This document shows, piece by piece, positions 19,685-28,418 of a stretch of DNA of 64,000 nucleotides. Origin of the DNA: Gordonia bronchialis DSM 43247 (GTDB taxonomy: Bacteria > Actinomycetota > Actinomycetes > Mycobacteriales > Mycobacteriaceae); assembly GCF_000024785.1 (NCBI RefSeq), contig NC_013441.1, forward strand, positions 4,030,001 through 4,094,000. The letters run 5' to 3'. The translations under genes were made by a program, and so were the position numbers. The notes below the pieces were generated by a model that was given only the letters and a program-made list of their open reading frames with translations, had not been told where the DNA came from and searched no databases. The stretch's first letter is position 1. Every line of letters starts with the position of its first letter.

Positions 19685-21723
19685 CCCTGGCCACCGACCC
19701 CGATCGCGACCCGGGCGCCGACGACGGCGTTCGGCGCGCCCCGGTCCGATTCGACGAGCGGAGCTGGCACACTTACGAGCCGTCGGTCTCGCCGGACGGC
19801 AGTGCCTTTGCCTACATCGTCGACGACGGCACCGGATATCCACGGGCCGCTCAGCGTTCCCTCTCGCGGGACGGTGTCGGCGAACTGCGCTGGGTCCGCA
19901 TCCCCGCGAGCGGCCCGGTCCGCAAACTGGTGCACTCCACCGATGGCCGGTGGCTGGCGGTGGAGATCGCGCCGGGCGGCGGTGAGCACCACCAGGTCTG
20001 GGTGGTCACCACCAGCCCCGACGATGACATCGCCCACCGGGTGGGCGCGGTACGGACCGACTCCGACCCCAACCGTTCCTCCCGGGCACCTTCAGGCACC
20101 GGACGCTCCTTCGGGACGGTCTCCCTCGTCGGCTGGGACACCGACTGGGTGCTCATCACCGCCACCGAACCCGACGGCACCGCACATGCCCTGCGCGTGC
20201 ACCCGGGAACCGGCAGCGTGATGACTCTCGATGTGCGGGTCGGCGGTGCCCTCATCGACTCGTGGAAGGGTGCCACCCTGCTGCGCGTCGGACCACGCGG
20301 CTATCAGGACATGCTGCTCATCCGCCGCCCCATCGACGATCCCGACTCCGACGCGGCCACCATGACCCCGCTGCTGCCCAACGATCCCGGCTCGGTGACC
20401 GATGCCGGCTACATCCTCGATCAGGGTTACGACCATCCGTCGCTGGTCTTCCTCGGTCCGCCGCAGGATCACCAGCGCGATCTCGATTCCGTGCAGGCCT
20501 TGGTGATCAGCGACTTCGACGCCAAGTATCCGCGTCTGCTCGGCGTGGAGGTCGGGGTGGAGGGCAAACGGTTCCGCGTCTTGGCCGAGCGGCCCGACGC
20601 GGGACTCGACGAGTTCGCCGTGTCCAACAATCAGTCGACCGTCGCCATGCTGTGGAATGTTCGGGGCCGCAGCGAGTTACAAATACTCACTCTGCCCGAC
20701 CAGACACTGCACGACCCCATTCCACTGCCCGGAGAGGTCGGCCATCACCTGTCGATCAGCGCGGCGGGAACCCTGGTGGCGCTGACCGTGTCGAGTCCGC
20801 AGCACTCGCCGCTGGTGCATCTGGTGAACACCGCGACCGGCGAAGTGACCGCCGTCAGCGACGACGTCGTGATCAGCGGCGGTCCATCCACCTCGCTCCG
20901 GCCCGAACGCGTCGAGTTCTCCGCGCGCGACGGGATGCCCTTGTCCGGGTGGCTGTATCGCGCCAATCGGCACCGCAGCCCGGACGAGGACGAGACGCCG
21001 CCCCCCTGCCTGATCTACTTCCACGGCGGCCCGGAGGGTGAGACCCGCCCCGACTACCAGTTCTTGTTCGGCCCCCTCGTCGACGCCGGGATCACCGTCT
21101 TCGCGCCGAATGTCCGCGGATCGTCCGGCTCGGGCCGGTTGTTCTCCCACGCCGACGACCGGTATGGCCGCTACGCCGGGATCGACGACGCCGCCGACTG
21201 CGCACAGTTCGTGTGCGACAACAACATCGCGAGTCCTGACTCGGTCTACTGCGGTGGCCGGTCCTACGGCGGCTACCTCACCCTGGCCTGTCTGACCTTC
21301 CATCCCGAGGTATTCGCCGCCGGCATCGCCATTTGCGGCATGAGCGACCTGGAGTCCTTCTTCCGCAACACCGAGCCGTGGATCGCGGTGGCCGCCTACA
21401 CCAAATACGGTCACCCCGAATCGGATCGGGAACTCCTCGCAGACCTCTCCCCCATTCACCGCATCTCCGAGGTCCGCGCACCGCTGCTGGTCATCCACGG
21501 CGCCCACGACACCAACGTCCCGGTCAGCGAATCGCAACAGATCGTCAACGAGCTGCGGGCACTCGGTGCGACGGCCGAGATGTTGATGTTCGACGACGAG
21601 GGCCACGAGATCGTGAAGCGGGCCAATCAACAACGTCTCACCGCTGCCGTCGCCGACTGGATCCGGCGCCACCCGAGCCGTTCGGTCGCGCACCCGGCGC
21701 TGCCCGTCCGATGGAGCAGGTGA
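19681..21723 (+). CDS. S9 family (prolyl-oligopeptidase-like) serine peptidase
   Basis: 680 residues. An N-terminal beta-propeller region (about 1-410) begins with YEPSVSPDGSAFAYIVDDG. The C-terminal alpha/beta hydrolase domain has the oxyanion segment IYFHGGPEGETRPD, the nucleophile in GGRSYGGYLTLACL, the acid in HGAHDTNVPVSES and the histidine in FDDEGHEI. The catalytic triad is intact. No signal peptide is seen, so it is cytosolic. Its 4-base overlap with the amidotransferase gene suggests a linked role, perhaps in turnover of small or blocked peptides (inference). Confidence 0.88.
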   Translation: MTLATDPDRDPGADDGVRRAPVRFDERSWHTYEPSVSPDGSAFAYIVDDGTGYPRAAQRSLSRDGVGELRWVRIPASGPVRKLVHSTDGRWLAVEIAPGGGEHHQVWVVTTSPDDDIAHRVGAVRTDSDPNRSSRAPSGTGRSFGTVSLVGWDTDWVLITATEPDGTAHALRVHPGTGSVMTLDVRVGGALIDSWKGATLLRVGPRGYQDMLLIRRPIDDPDSDAATMTPLLPNDPGSVTDAGYILDQGYDHPSLVFLGPPQDHQRDLDSVQALVISDFDAKYPRLLGVEVGVEGKRFRVLAERPDAGLDEFAVSNNQSTVAMLWNVRGRSELQILTLPDQTLHDPIPLPGEVGHHLSISAAGTLVALTVSSPQHSPLVHLVNTATGEVTAVSDDVVISGGPSTSLRPERVEFSARDGMPLSGWLYRANRHRSPDEDETPPPCLIYFHGGPEGETRPDYQFLFGPLVDAGITVFAPNVRGSSGSGRLFSHADDRYGRYAGIDDAADCAQFVCDNNIASPDSVYCGGRSYGGYLTLACLTFHPEVFAAGIAICGMSDLESFFRNTEPWIAVAAYTKYGHPESDRELLADLSPIHRISEVRAPLLVIHGAHDTNVPVSESQQIVNELRALGATAEMLMFDDEGHEIVKRANQQRLTAAVADWIRRHPSRSVAHPALPVRWSR

Positions 21724-21834
21724 GGTCGTGATCCGCCGGGCATCCAACCGGGTGCTTCGTACGGCACAGAACCACCACGCACGACTGAAGGCGCGATCGG
21801 TCAGGACGGCTGCCTGAGCTCAGTGACGCGGTGC

Positions 21835-21862
21835 GAAAACCCTCCCACCATCAGTAGGGAGG
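21835..21862 (-). terminator. Hairpin plus U-tract at the end of the HNH-family remnant
   Basis: CCTCCC (21841-21846) pairs with GGGAGG (21857-21862) around a 10-base loop. On the minus strand the stem is followed by GTTTTCG, an intrinsic-terminator layout. The stem overlaps the last codons of the remnant gene. Confidence 0.5.
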
Positions 21863-23806
21863 TGCGGGGCCGGCGCTGTTGCGGCGGCGGTTGCGCATGC
21901 GTTCCTGCTGTCGGCGTGCGTGTTTGGCCGCGGTTCGTGGAGTACGACGTGATGGCAGTGGGGTGCCGGGACCGACGATGACGCGTGGTTTCCCGACCCG
22001 TGAGCTGGTGTCGGCGGGTCGGAAGCGGATGGTGCCGAGGGCAGGGATGACGTCGACGACCGAGTCGGCGCGGCCCGGCAGCACGAGGCCGTCAGGAGTG
22101 GTGAAGGTGGTGTGCGGGCGACCGTCGGGCCCGATCGTCATGTCGTCGAGGAAATCGGTGAACGTCTTGAGCAGATGATGGAAGCGGCACTTGTCGGCGA
22201 TTCCGGACGGCTCGGTCTGGCCGCCGCCGGCAGGATCGTCGTGGTTGTACTCGCAGACATGGTCGAGGTCGCACAACCAGGCCGACCGGGTGCACCCGGG
22301 TACGGTGCACATGCCGTCGCGGGAGTGCACGTATACGGTCAGCGCGGTGCTGGGCCGGTAGGGATCCGATTCCAGGTGCGGTGCCAGACCTGAACGACGG
22401 TTCGGTGATGGTGATGGTGGTGGTGGGGCTTGCGGTGCCGGTTCCGGAGATGCGGGTTTGCCTGTGCTGGAATCAGATTCGTCCGCGCGGGTTCGATGGG
22501 CTCGAGGTAACCGTCGCGGTCTTCAACGGCATCGTCGGCAGCCGACTCCGCGCAGTACTTGATGTCGGTCGCGTCATCGCTGACCGGCTGATCGCTGACC
22601 GGCTGGTCCGTGCCCCGCTCGTCCGGGTCCGGATCGTCCGCGCGCGGCTGGTCGGGGTCCGACTCATCCTTGGCAGGGGGCACGGTGGCCGGTTGTGGGT
22701 TGATCGGTCGGATCAGAGTATCGGGACGCTCGGCCAGGTCCCGGACATGGTCGGCGGAGACCACGCCGTAACCGTCCAGGTAACCGGGTGTGGTGTCCTC
22801 GGGATCGATCAGCGTCGCCTCGTCGCAGACGACGTGCAGCACGATGCGCGCATACTGCGGCGGAAGTGTGCCGGTCTCGGGGATTTCGGCATCACAATCG
22901 CCACGGCCGCAGAGACATTCGAACCGGGTACCGGACAGCAACGCGAACGCCGCGTCCGAACCGCGCGCCCGCTTGGTTCGCGGATCCTCCGTACAGACCG
23001 CATCGGCCAGCGCCCGGACGGTTGCCTGCGCGATCGCGGCGTCCTCGGCCGACATCGACGCCGCGATGACAGCCATACCGTCCCCGTCGTCGTCGACCCA
23101 CAGCGCCCGGTCGTCATGGGCACGTTTACGCCGTTCCCGCACCGCGGCCGGGTCACGACGGAACACGATGCGATCGGTCAGATCACGAATGGCCCGTCGC
23201 GACCACACCCCCTCGCGGGTGCGGATCGCCGCGGCGATATCGCGATCGACCTCGGCGGCATAATCCTGTCCGTCACACAGATCCGTCCCGGTGATGATGG
23301 TGGACACCTTCGGCCTGGTGAGCAACCCGTCGCGCAGACACAACGCCACCTGCGGCAACCGATCGCGCAACGCGACTGCCTCCCTCAACAGGGTTTCTGC
23401 CGCAGCATGGGAGATCGCATGAGCGATCGCAATACGCGGCACACTGTGCATAGGCGTCGATTCCGTTGAGGTCGTCCTCGGCGGTCGGCTCCACCAACGT
23501 GGTGTGCAACGCGGCAGCAGCCTGATAGGTGTACCAGGACAGGTAGGACTGCCCACGCTCGCAATGCCCCAGCGACAGCAGCACTTCGGACACCGGCGTG
23601 TTCACGAGAGCACCGGTATCAGGCAACCCAGCGTTGCTGATGAAATGTCCGGCCAACTCGCCGTCATGGCTGCCCTCTTCCCCGATGGTCGTTGTGGCGT
23701 CCCGTCCCAACCGACTGCCCTCACGATAGGGCACGGCACCGACAATCCTGTTCGCCCGAATTCGGTGCGCACCATCGTCGCATCCGACAGGACCCATCGA
23801 TGGCAC
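21851..23806 (-). pseudogene. 13E12/DUF222-HNH endonuclease family gene with two frameshifts
   Basis: Three frames must be joined. The N-terminal part (23806 to about 23460) has SLGHCERGQSYLSWYTYQAA. The DUF222 core (about 23460-22500) has RIAIAHAISHAAAETLLREA, GVWSRRAIRDLTDRIVF and GRGDCDAEI. The C-terminal part (about 22500-21851) has ESDPYRPSTALTVYVHSRDG, then the HNH domain CTVPGCTRSAWLCDLDHVCEYNHDDPAGG and KCRFHHLLKT. Each piece matches a different section of the family, and the natural lengths add up. Both shifts are single-base. The family is multi-copy in Gordonia, Rhodococcus and mycobacteria, and its biological role is unclear. The start is uncertain. Confidence 0.8.
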
Positions 23807-24075
23807 TCCCCTCCGAGAGGTCGACCAAGCCGGACACGGGCCGACGCCTCACAGAGCCACGAACACCGTTGTCCTGAGCCAGGTTTCGATCTTCCTACAG
23901 GGTAATGCCGGCCACCGACAACTCGGGAACACCGCACATGGCACCGATTGCGGCCGGCGAAAATATATCTGGCCGGTAATTCGTGGGTAACACAACGTTC
24001 CTACCTTGTGTACATCGCACGCTCGCCGCCGATGGCCTCTGGGCGTACCGATACCCCCGAACCCGAGGAGACCCC

Positions 24076-25719
24076 ATGTCGGCATCCACCTTCGACGCCG
24101 CAGCCGCGACGTCGCATCACAGCGCAGCGGGTGAGAGCATCATCAAGGCTGACTACGACCCGCAGCTCACCAACGAGGACCTGGCACCGCTCAAAGAGCA
24201 GAAGTGGACCTGGTACAACATCTTCGCCTTCTGGATGTCGGATGTGCACAGCGTGGGCGGGTATGTGTTCGCCGGCAGTCTGTTCGCGCTCGGTATCGCG
24301 GCGTGGCAGGTGCTGATCGTGCTCCTCGCCGGCATCGTCGCGGTCTACCTGCTGTGCAACCTGGTCGCCAAACCCTCCCAGCAGGCCGGGGTGCCCTACC
24401 CCGTGACGACGCGCGTGTCCTTCGGGGTCAAGGGAGCCAACATCCCCGCCATCATCCGCGGTCTCATCGCGGTGGTCTGGTACGGCATCCAGACGTATCT
24501 GGCGTCGGTGGCCTTCGGGCTTCTCGCACTGAAATTCTGGCCGTCGCTGGCGCAGTTCGGTGAGGACGGATCGCATTTCTTCCTCGGCCTGTCTCCGGTG
24601 GGCTGGGGTGGCTTCATCCTCATGTGGATCCTGCAGGCCTTCGTGTTCTGGAACGGCATGGACACCATCCGGAAGTTCATCGACTTCTGCGGTCCCGCAG
24701 TCTATGTCGTGATGATCGCACTCGCGGCATACCTCATCGTCAAAGCGGGCTGGGACAACGTGCACTTCGATCTGTCCGAAGGAACCGGCAAGAGCGGCTG
24801 GGCGTCGGTCACCGCGATGATCAGTGCATTCGCGCTCGTGGTGTCCTACTTTTCGGGCCCGATGCTCAACTTCGGCGACTTCTCCCGCTACGGCAAGACC
24901 TTCGGTGAGGTGAAGAAGGGCAACTTCTGGGGCCTGCCGGTGAATTTCCTGTTCTTCTCGATCCTGGTGGTGTGCACCGTTTCTGCCGCCGCCACCGTCA
25001 TCGGACGCGATGCCGACGGCAAGTTCATCACCGACCCGGTGCACATCGTCGACAAGATCGACAACACCACCGCCGCCGTACTCGGCGTGCTCACCTTCGC
25101 GATCGCGACCATCGGAATCAACATTGTCGCCAACTTCGTCTCACCCGCCTTCGACTTCTCGAATGTCGCGCCCACCAAGATCTCCTGGCGTACCGGCGGG
25201 ATGATCGCCGCCGTCGGCTCGGTCCTCATCACCCCGTGGAACCTGTTCAACAATCCCAGCGCCATCCATTACACGATGGATACGCTCGGCGCGGTGATCG
25301 GACCACTCTTCGGCATCCTGATCATCGATTTCTACGTCGTCAAGAAGCAACAGATCGTCGTCGACGATCTCTTCACCACAAGACCGGACGGCGCCTACCA
25401 CTATCGCAATGGATGGAACCCGGTAGCGGTGGCGAGCGTCATCCTTGCCTCGATGCTGCCCATCTCCTTCGTGATCTGGGGCACCGCCTACGAGGCCAGC
25501 TTCACCTGGTTCATGGGCGCGGGAGCTGGTGCGGTGATCTACTGGCTGGGTATGACATTCGTTCCCGCACAGTTCATCTACGGCGTGCCGAAGGTCTCCG
25601 AGACCACCGACATCGCGGTAGCGGCCGACGGTACTGCCCTACCGGAGAACGACGGCACCACCACTGTTGCCGAGAAGACCGACACCGCAGTCGCCCAGCC
25701 CGATCCGACCACGGCATGA
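24076..25719 (+). CDS. NCS1-family nucleobase/allantoin/hydantoin:cation symporter
   Basis: 547 residues from the ATG at 24076, which follows GAGGAG; an earlier in-frame start would add a non-homologous extension. About twelve hydrophobic segments. NCS1 hallmarks include NEDLAPLKEQKWTWYNIFAFWMSDVHSVGGY at the first helix and GIQTYLASVAF, FWNGMDTIRKFIDFCGPAVY and ALVVSYFSGPMLNFGDFSRYGK further on. It imports a nucleobase or nucleobase-like ring with a cation. The racemase gene 28 bases downstream points to hydantoin or allantoin-type substrates (inference). The last 45 residues are a polar cytosolic tail. Confidence 0.88.
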   Translation: MSASTFDAAAATSHHSAAGESIIKADYDPQLTNEDLAPLKEQKWTWYNIFAFWMSDVHSVGGYVFAGSLFALGIAAWQVLIVLLAGIVAVYLLCNLVAKPSQQAGVPYPVTTRVSFGVKGANIPAIIRGLIAVVWYGIQTYLASVAFGLLALKFWPSLAQFGEDGSHFFLGLSPVGWGGFILMWILQAFVFWNGMDTIRKFIDFCGPAVYVVMIALAAYLIVKAGWDNVHFDLSEGTGKSGWASVTAMISAFALVVSYFSGPMLNFGDFSRYGKTFGEVKKGNFWGLPVNFLFFSILVVCTVSAAATVIGRDADGKFITDPVHIVDKIDNTTAAVLGVLTFAIATIGINIVANFVSPAFDFSNVAPTKISWRTGGMIAAVGSVLITPWNLFNNPSAIHYTMDTLGAVIGPLFGILIIDFYVVKKQQIVVDDLFTTRPDGAYHYRNGWNPVAVASVILASMLPISFVIWGTAYEASFTWFMGAGAGAVIYWLGMTFVPAQFIYGVPKVSETTDIAVAADGTALPENDGTTTVAEKTDTAVAQPDPTTA

Positions 25720-25747
25720 CACCAGCGAGGGATGACCGGCCCACGTC

Positions 25748-26509
25748 ATGAAGATCTGCGTCATCAATCCCAACACGACGTCGGCGATGACGGCGGTGAT
25801 CTCGGCGGCGGCGCGCTCGGTGGCACGACCCGACGCCGAGATCGTCGCGGTCACCTCCCCGATGGGTCCGGCATCCATCGAAAGTCACTACGACGACGCA
25901 CTGGCCGTCCCGGGGATTCTGCGCTGCATCGACGGACACCCCGGGATGGACGGCTATCTCGTGGCCTGTTTCGGCGACCCCGGACTCGAAGCCGCACGCG
26001 AGGTCGCCGACGCCCCGGTCCTCGGTATCGCCGAGGCGGCCATGCACCTCGCGGCCCCTCTCGGACGCGGATTCTCGATCGTCTCCACCTTGAGCCGAAC
26101 TGTCGGGCACGCGCACGATCTGGTGCAACGGTATGGTTTTCGACGCAGTTGTCTCGGCATCCACGCCTGCGAGGTGCCCGTCCTGGAACTCGAGTCGAAC
26201 CCGGCAACCTCCGACATCCTCGTCACATCCTGCCGGGACGCACTGCTGGCCGATCGATCCGACGCCATCGTCCTCGGCTGCGCGGGAATGGCTGACCTGG
26301 CCGCGCACATCAGTTCCGAGATCGGCGCCCCCGTCGTCGACGGTGTCGCGGCCGGCATCGGGATGTTGTCGGCGATGGCAGCGATGCATCTGCGTACCGG
26401 CACCGCTTCCGGCGAGTTCGCAGCGCCTCCGGCCAAGCCGTACACGGGCGCGCTCGCACGGTTCGGTCGTCCGATGACCGAGGCGGGCGTTCGCCGAGCC
26501 ACTGGTTGA
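25748..26509 (+). CDS. Asp/Glu/hydantoin racemase family protein
   Basis: 253 residues. It starts KICVINPNTTSAMT, the family hallmark. The two catalytic cysteines lie in VACFGDPGLEAAR and IVLGCAGMADL. Family members racemise hydantoins, allantoin or related compounds without a cofactor. It is in an apparent operon with the NCS1 permease, so it probably acts on the imported ring compound. No hydantoinase or allantoinase gene is nearby, so the pathway here is incomplete. Confidence 0.85.
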   Translation: MKICVINPNTTSAMTAVISAAARSVARPDAEIVAVTSPMGPASIESHYDDALAVPGILRCIDGHPGMDGYLVACFGDPGLEAAREVADAPVLGIAEAAMHLAAPLGRGFSIVSTLSRTVGHAHDLVQRYGFRRSCLGIHACEVPVLELESNPATSDILVTSCRDALLADRSDAIVLGCAGMADLAAHISSEIGAPVVDGVAAGIGMLSAMAAMHLRTGTASGEFAAPPAKPYTGALARFGRPMTEAGVRRATG

Positions 26510-26600
26510 AACGTGCGACCCTCCTGCTGGTTGTGCCGCCCCCGTCCCCTCCAGCCGCGGGCCTCAAGTCGGGAAGGTCACCCGGGCGCGTTGTCGGATC

Positions 26601-27032
26601 TCAGGCAGTCATGTCGAGACTGGCGATCACCTTGGCCGGTTCTATCCAGACGACGAGTTCACCGGGGACACCGTTGCGGGCGCCGAACTCGTCGGCCCGG
26701 TCGGCGCCCATGTAGCGGCCACCGCACAGGGTCGCGATCCGACGCACCTCGGCGAGGTCCTCGCTCACCACCGCACGTCCCTGGATCTGCACGAAGCCGT
26801 ACGGCGGGCTCGGCAGGTCCACCGAGAGCGTGACGCGTGGGTCACGAAGCACTGCACGGCCTTTGGCGGTCGACGCGCCGGTGTTGAAGGCGATCCGGTC
26901 GCCGTCGAGGACGAACCAGATCGGAGCGACGAGAGGCCGGCCATCGGCGGCGAGGAAGCCGAGGTGGCCGGTCCGGGTGCCGGTTGCCAGGAACTCGCGA
27001 ATGTCACTGTCGTGGAGGTCAGAGGTAGCCAT
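26601..27032 (-). CDS. PPOX-class split-barrel flavin/F420-dependent oxidoreductase
   Basis: 143 residues from the ATG at 27032. A TTG at 27074 is in frame but overlaps mftG and adds no homology. The split-barrel pattern is present: FLATGTRTGHLGFLAADGRPLVAPIWFVLDGDRIAFNT, then KGRAVLRDPRVTLSVD, and the C-terminal VVWIEPAKVIASLD. Many actinobacterial relatives use F420. The substrate is unknown. It directly follows mftG (17-base gap) and may be in the same transcript. Confidence 0.82.
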   Translation of the reverse strand: MATSDLHDSDIREFLATGTRTGHLGFLAADGRPLVAPIWFVLDGDRIAFNTGASTAKGRAVLRDPRVTLSVDLPSPPYGFVQIQGRAVVSEDLAEVRRIATLCGGRYMGADRADEFGARNGVPGELVVWIEPAKVIASLDMTA

Positions 27033-27048
27033 GAGGCCAGGATACGTC

Positions 27049-28380
27049 TCAGCCGTCGGCCAGTCGGGCGCCAATGCGGCTCGCGACCATCATGATGGTG
27101 GCGTGCGGCCCGCTGCGGCCCCCGGTCGGCAGGATGGAACCGTCGACGATCCGTAGCCCCTTGGTGCCGTACACGCCGCCCAGCCAATCGGTGCGCACCC
27201 CCATTCCCATGCTGCCCCACGCGTGCTGTGAGATACCGAAACCGTCTGCGACACTGACGGACCCAGGCTCGACGAATGATGCGAATCCGGGGCTGCGCAG
27301 CATCTCGGAGACCTCACCGGCGGTTGTGCGGAGAGCCTCCGCGGTGGCGGCGTCGACCGGCTCGAAGTCCACCTCGACGTCGCGGCCGCGGAGCGTCAAC
27401 CGCGCCGCACCGTCGCGCATCGCGGCAATCCCGATCTCCGGCCCGGTGGGTGCCAGTCCGCGGATGTAGGACGCGAAATCATCTCGGTAACAACGTATTT
27501 CCAAAGCGCCCGGGGTATGCACAACACTGGGGAGCAACGGCCCGGGCGTCACCGGGCCGCGTCGGCGATAGCTCACCGCCAGGCTTCGGTGTTCAGACAC
27601 CACCAGCCCGGCGGACGCGTCGAGCGTCTCGAGTCCGGTCCGAAGCAGAATGCCCGCGGTGCCGAGCGTGCCGGCCGACAGGATCACCTCACCGGCTCCG
27701 GTCACCGCCGTTCCGGTACGCACGCCGGTGATAAGGCGACCGCCGGTCACCACCAACTCATCCACGTCGCACCCGGTCAGCACCCGCAGGTTGGGCCTGG
27801 CCGACGCCGGACGCACAAAGGCCTCGGCCGCCGTCATCCGCAGGTCGCCCGACCGGTTGCTCAGGACCCGGTTGACACCGATCGTCGGCCACCGCTGCCC
27901 GACATCCCGCACGGGCATACACGCCGCCCAATACTCCTCGAAAGCACTTGCGGCATCGCCGAGTTCATTGTCGCCCACAGGTTCGACACCCATCGGGCCG
28001 CCGGGGCGATCGAGTTCGTCGTAGGCGGCGTCGATCCGGTCGATCTCCCACCCGCTGGGCCACCGCGTGAAGTCGTCGCGGTGCCAGCGCAGGAAGTAGC
28101 CGCCATTGATCACCGACGATCCCCCGAGACCACTCCCCCGCACGACGCCCCCACCGTTCGTGCTGCCGTGCGCCACCGCGTGGCGCGCCCCCGCTTCGAC
28201 GGGCAGGCGACGCACATCGCGGTCCTGCGCCGCCGGCCATCCGGCCGGCCCCCGCTCCAGGACCAGCACCGAACGGTCCGGATTGCGCGAAAGTTGCTCG
28301 GCCAACACACATCCAGCGCTCCCCGCGCCGACGATCACCACATCGGCCCCCGACGAGAGATCCGGCGGCTTGGCGGTCAT
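27049..28380 (-). CDS. mftG: MftG, mycofactocin-associated GMC-type flavoprotein dehydrogenase
   Basis: 443 residues. The FAD-binding motif VVIVGAGSAGCVLAEQLSRNP is at the N terminus, and the GMC segment GSTNGGGVVRGSGLGGSSVINGGYFLRWH follows. The C-terminal active-site region holds ISQHAWGSMGMG and GLRIVDGSILPTGGRSGPHATIMMVA. MftG is reported to oxidise mycofactocinol and pass electrons to the respiratory chain. It is the last gene of mftE-mftF-mftG, 38 bases after mftF. Confidence 0.92.
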   Translation of the reverse strand: MTAKPPDLSSGADVVIVGAGSAGCVLAEQLSRNPDRSVLVLERGPAGWPAAQDRDVRRLPVEAGARHAVAHGSTNGGGVVRGSGLGGSSVINGGYFLRWHRDDFTRWPSGWEIDRIDAAYDELDRPGGPMGVEPVGDNELGDAASAFEEYWAACMPVRDVGQRWPTIGVNRVLSNRSGDLRMTAAEAFVRPASARPNLRVLTGCDVDELVVTGGRLITGVRTGTAVTGAGEVILSAGTLGTAGILLRTGLETLDASAGLVVSEHRSLAVSYRRRGPVTPGPLLPSVVHTPGALEIRCYRDDFASYIRGLAPTGPEIGIAAMRDGAARLTLRGRDVEVDFEPVDAATAEALRTTAGEVSEMLRSPGFASFVEPGSVSVADGFGISQHAWGSMGMGVRTDWLGGVYGTKGLRIVDGSILPTGGRSGPHATIMMVASRIGARLADG

Positions 28381-28418
28381 GAGAATGCGGTCATGCGGAC
28401 GCGGTCACCGCGCGGCGA

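Noticed and set aside
22388..22412. Run of seven histidine codons on the minus strand, possibly a metal-binding tail
   Set aside because: It lies in the wrong frame. In the frame that continues into the HNH domain the same bases encode a Pro/Ser-rich linker, so the run is a by-product of the upstream frameshift.
22540..22680. Repeated PVSDQPVSD and DPDPDERGTDQ units as a possible CRISPR or tandem-repeat locus
   Set aside because: These are short in-frame acidic linker repeats within the DUF222/HNH gene, without regular spacers.
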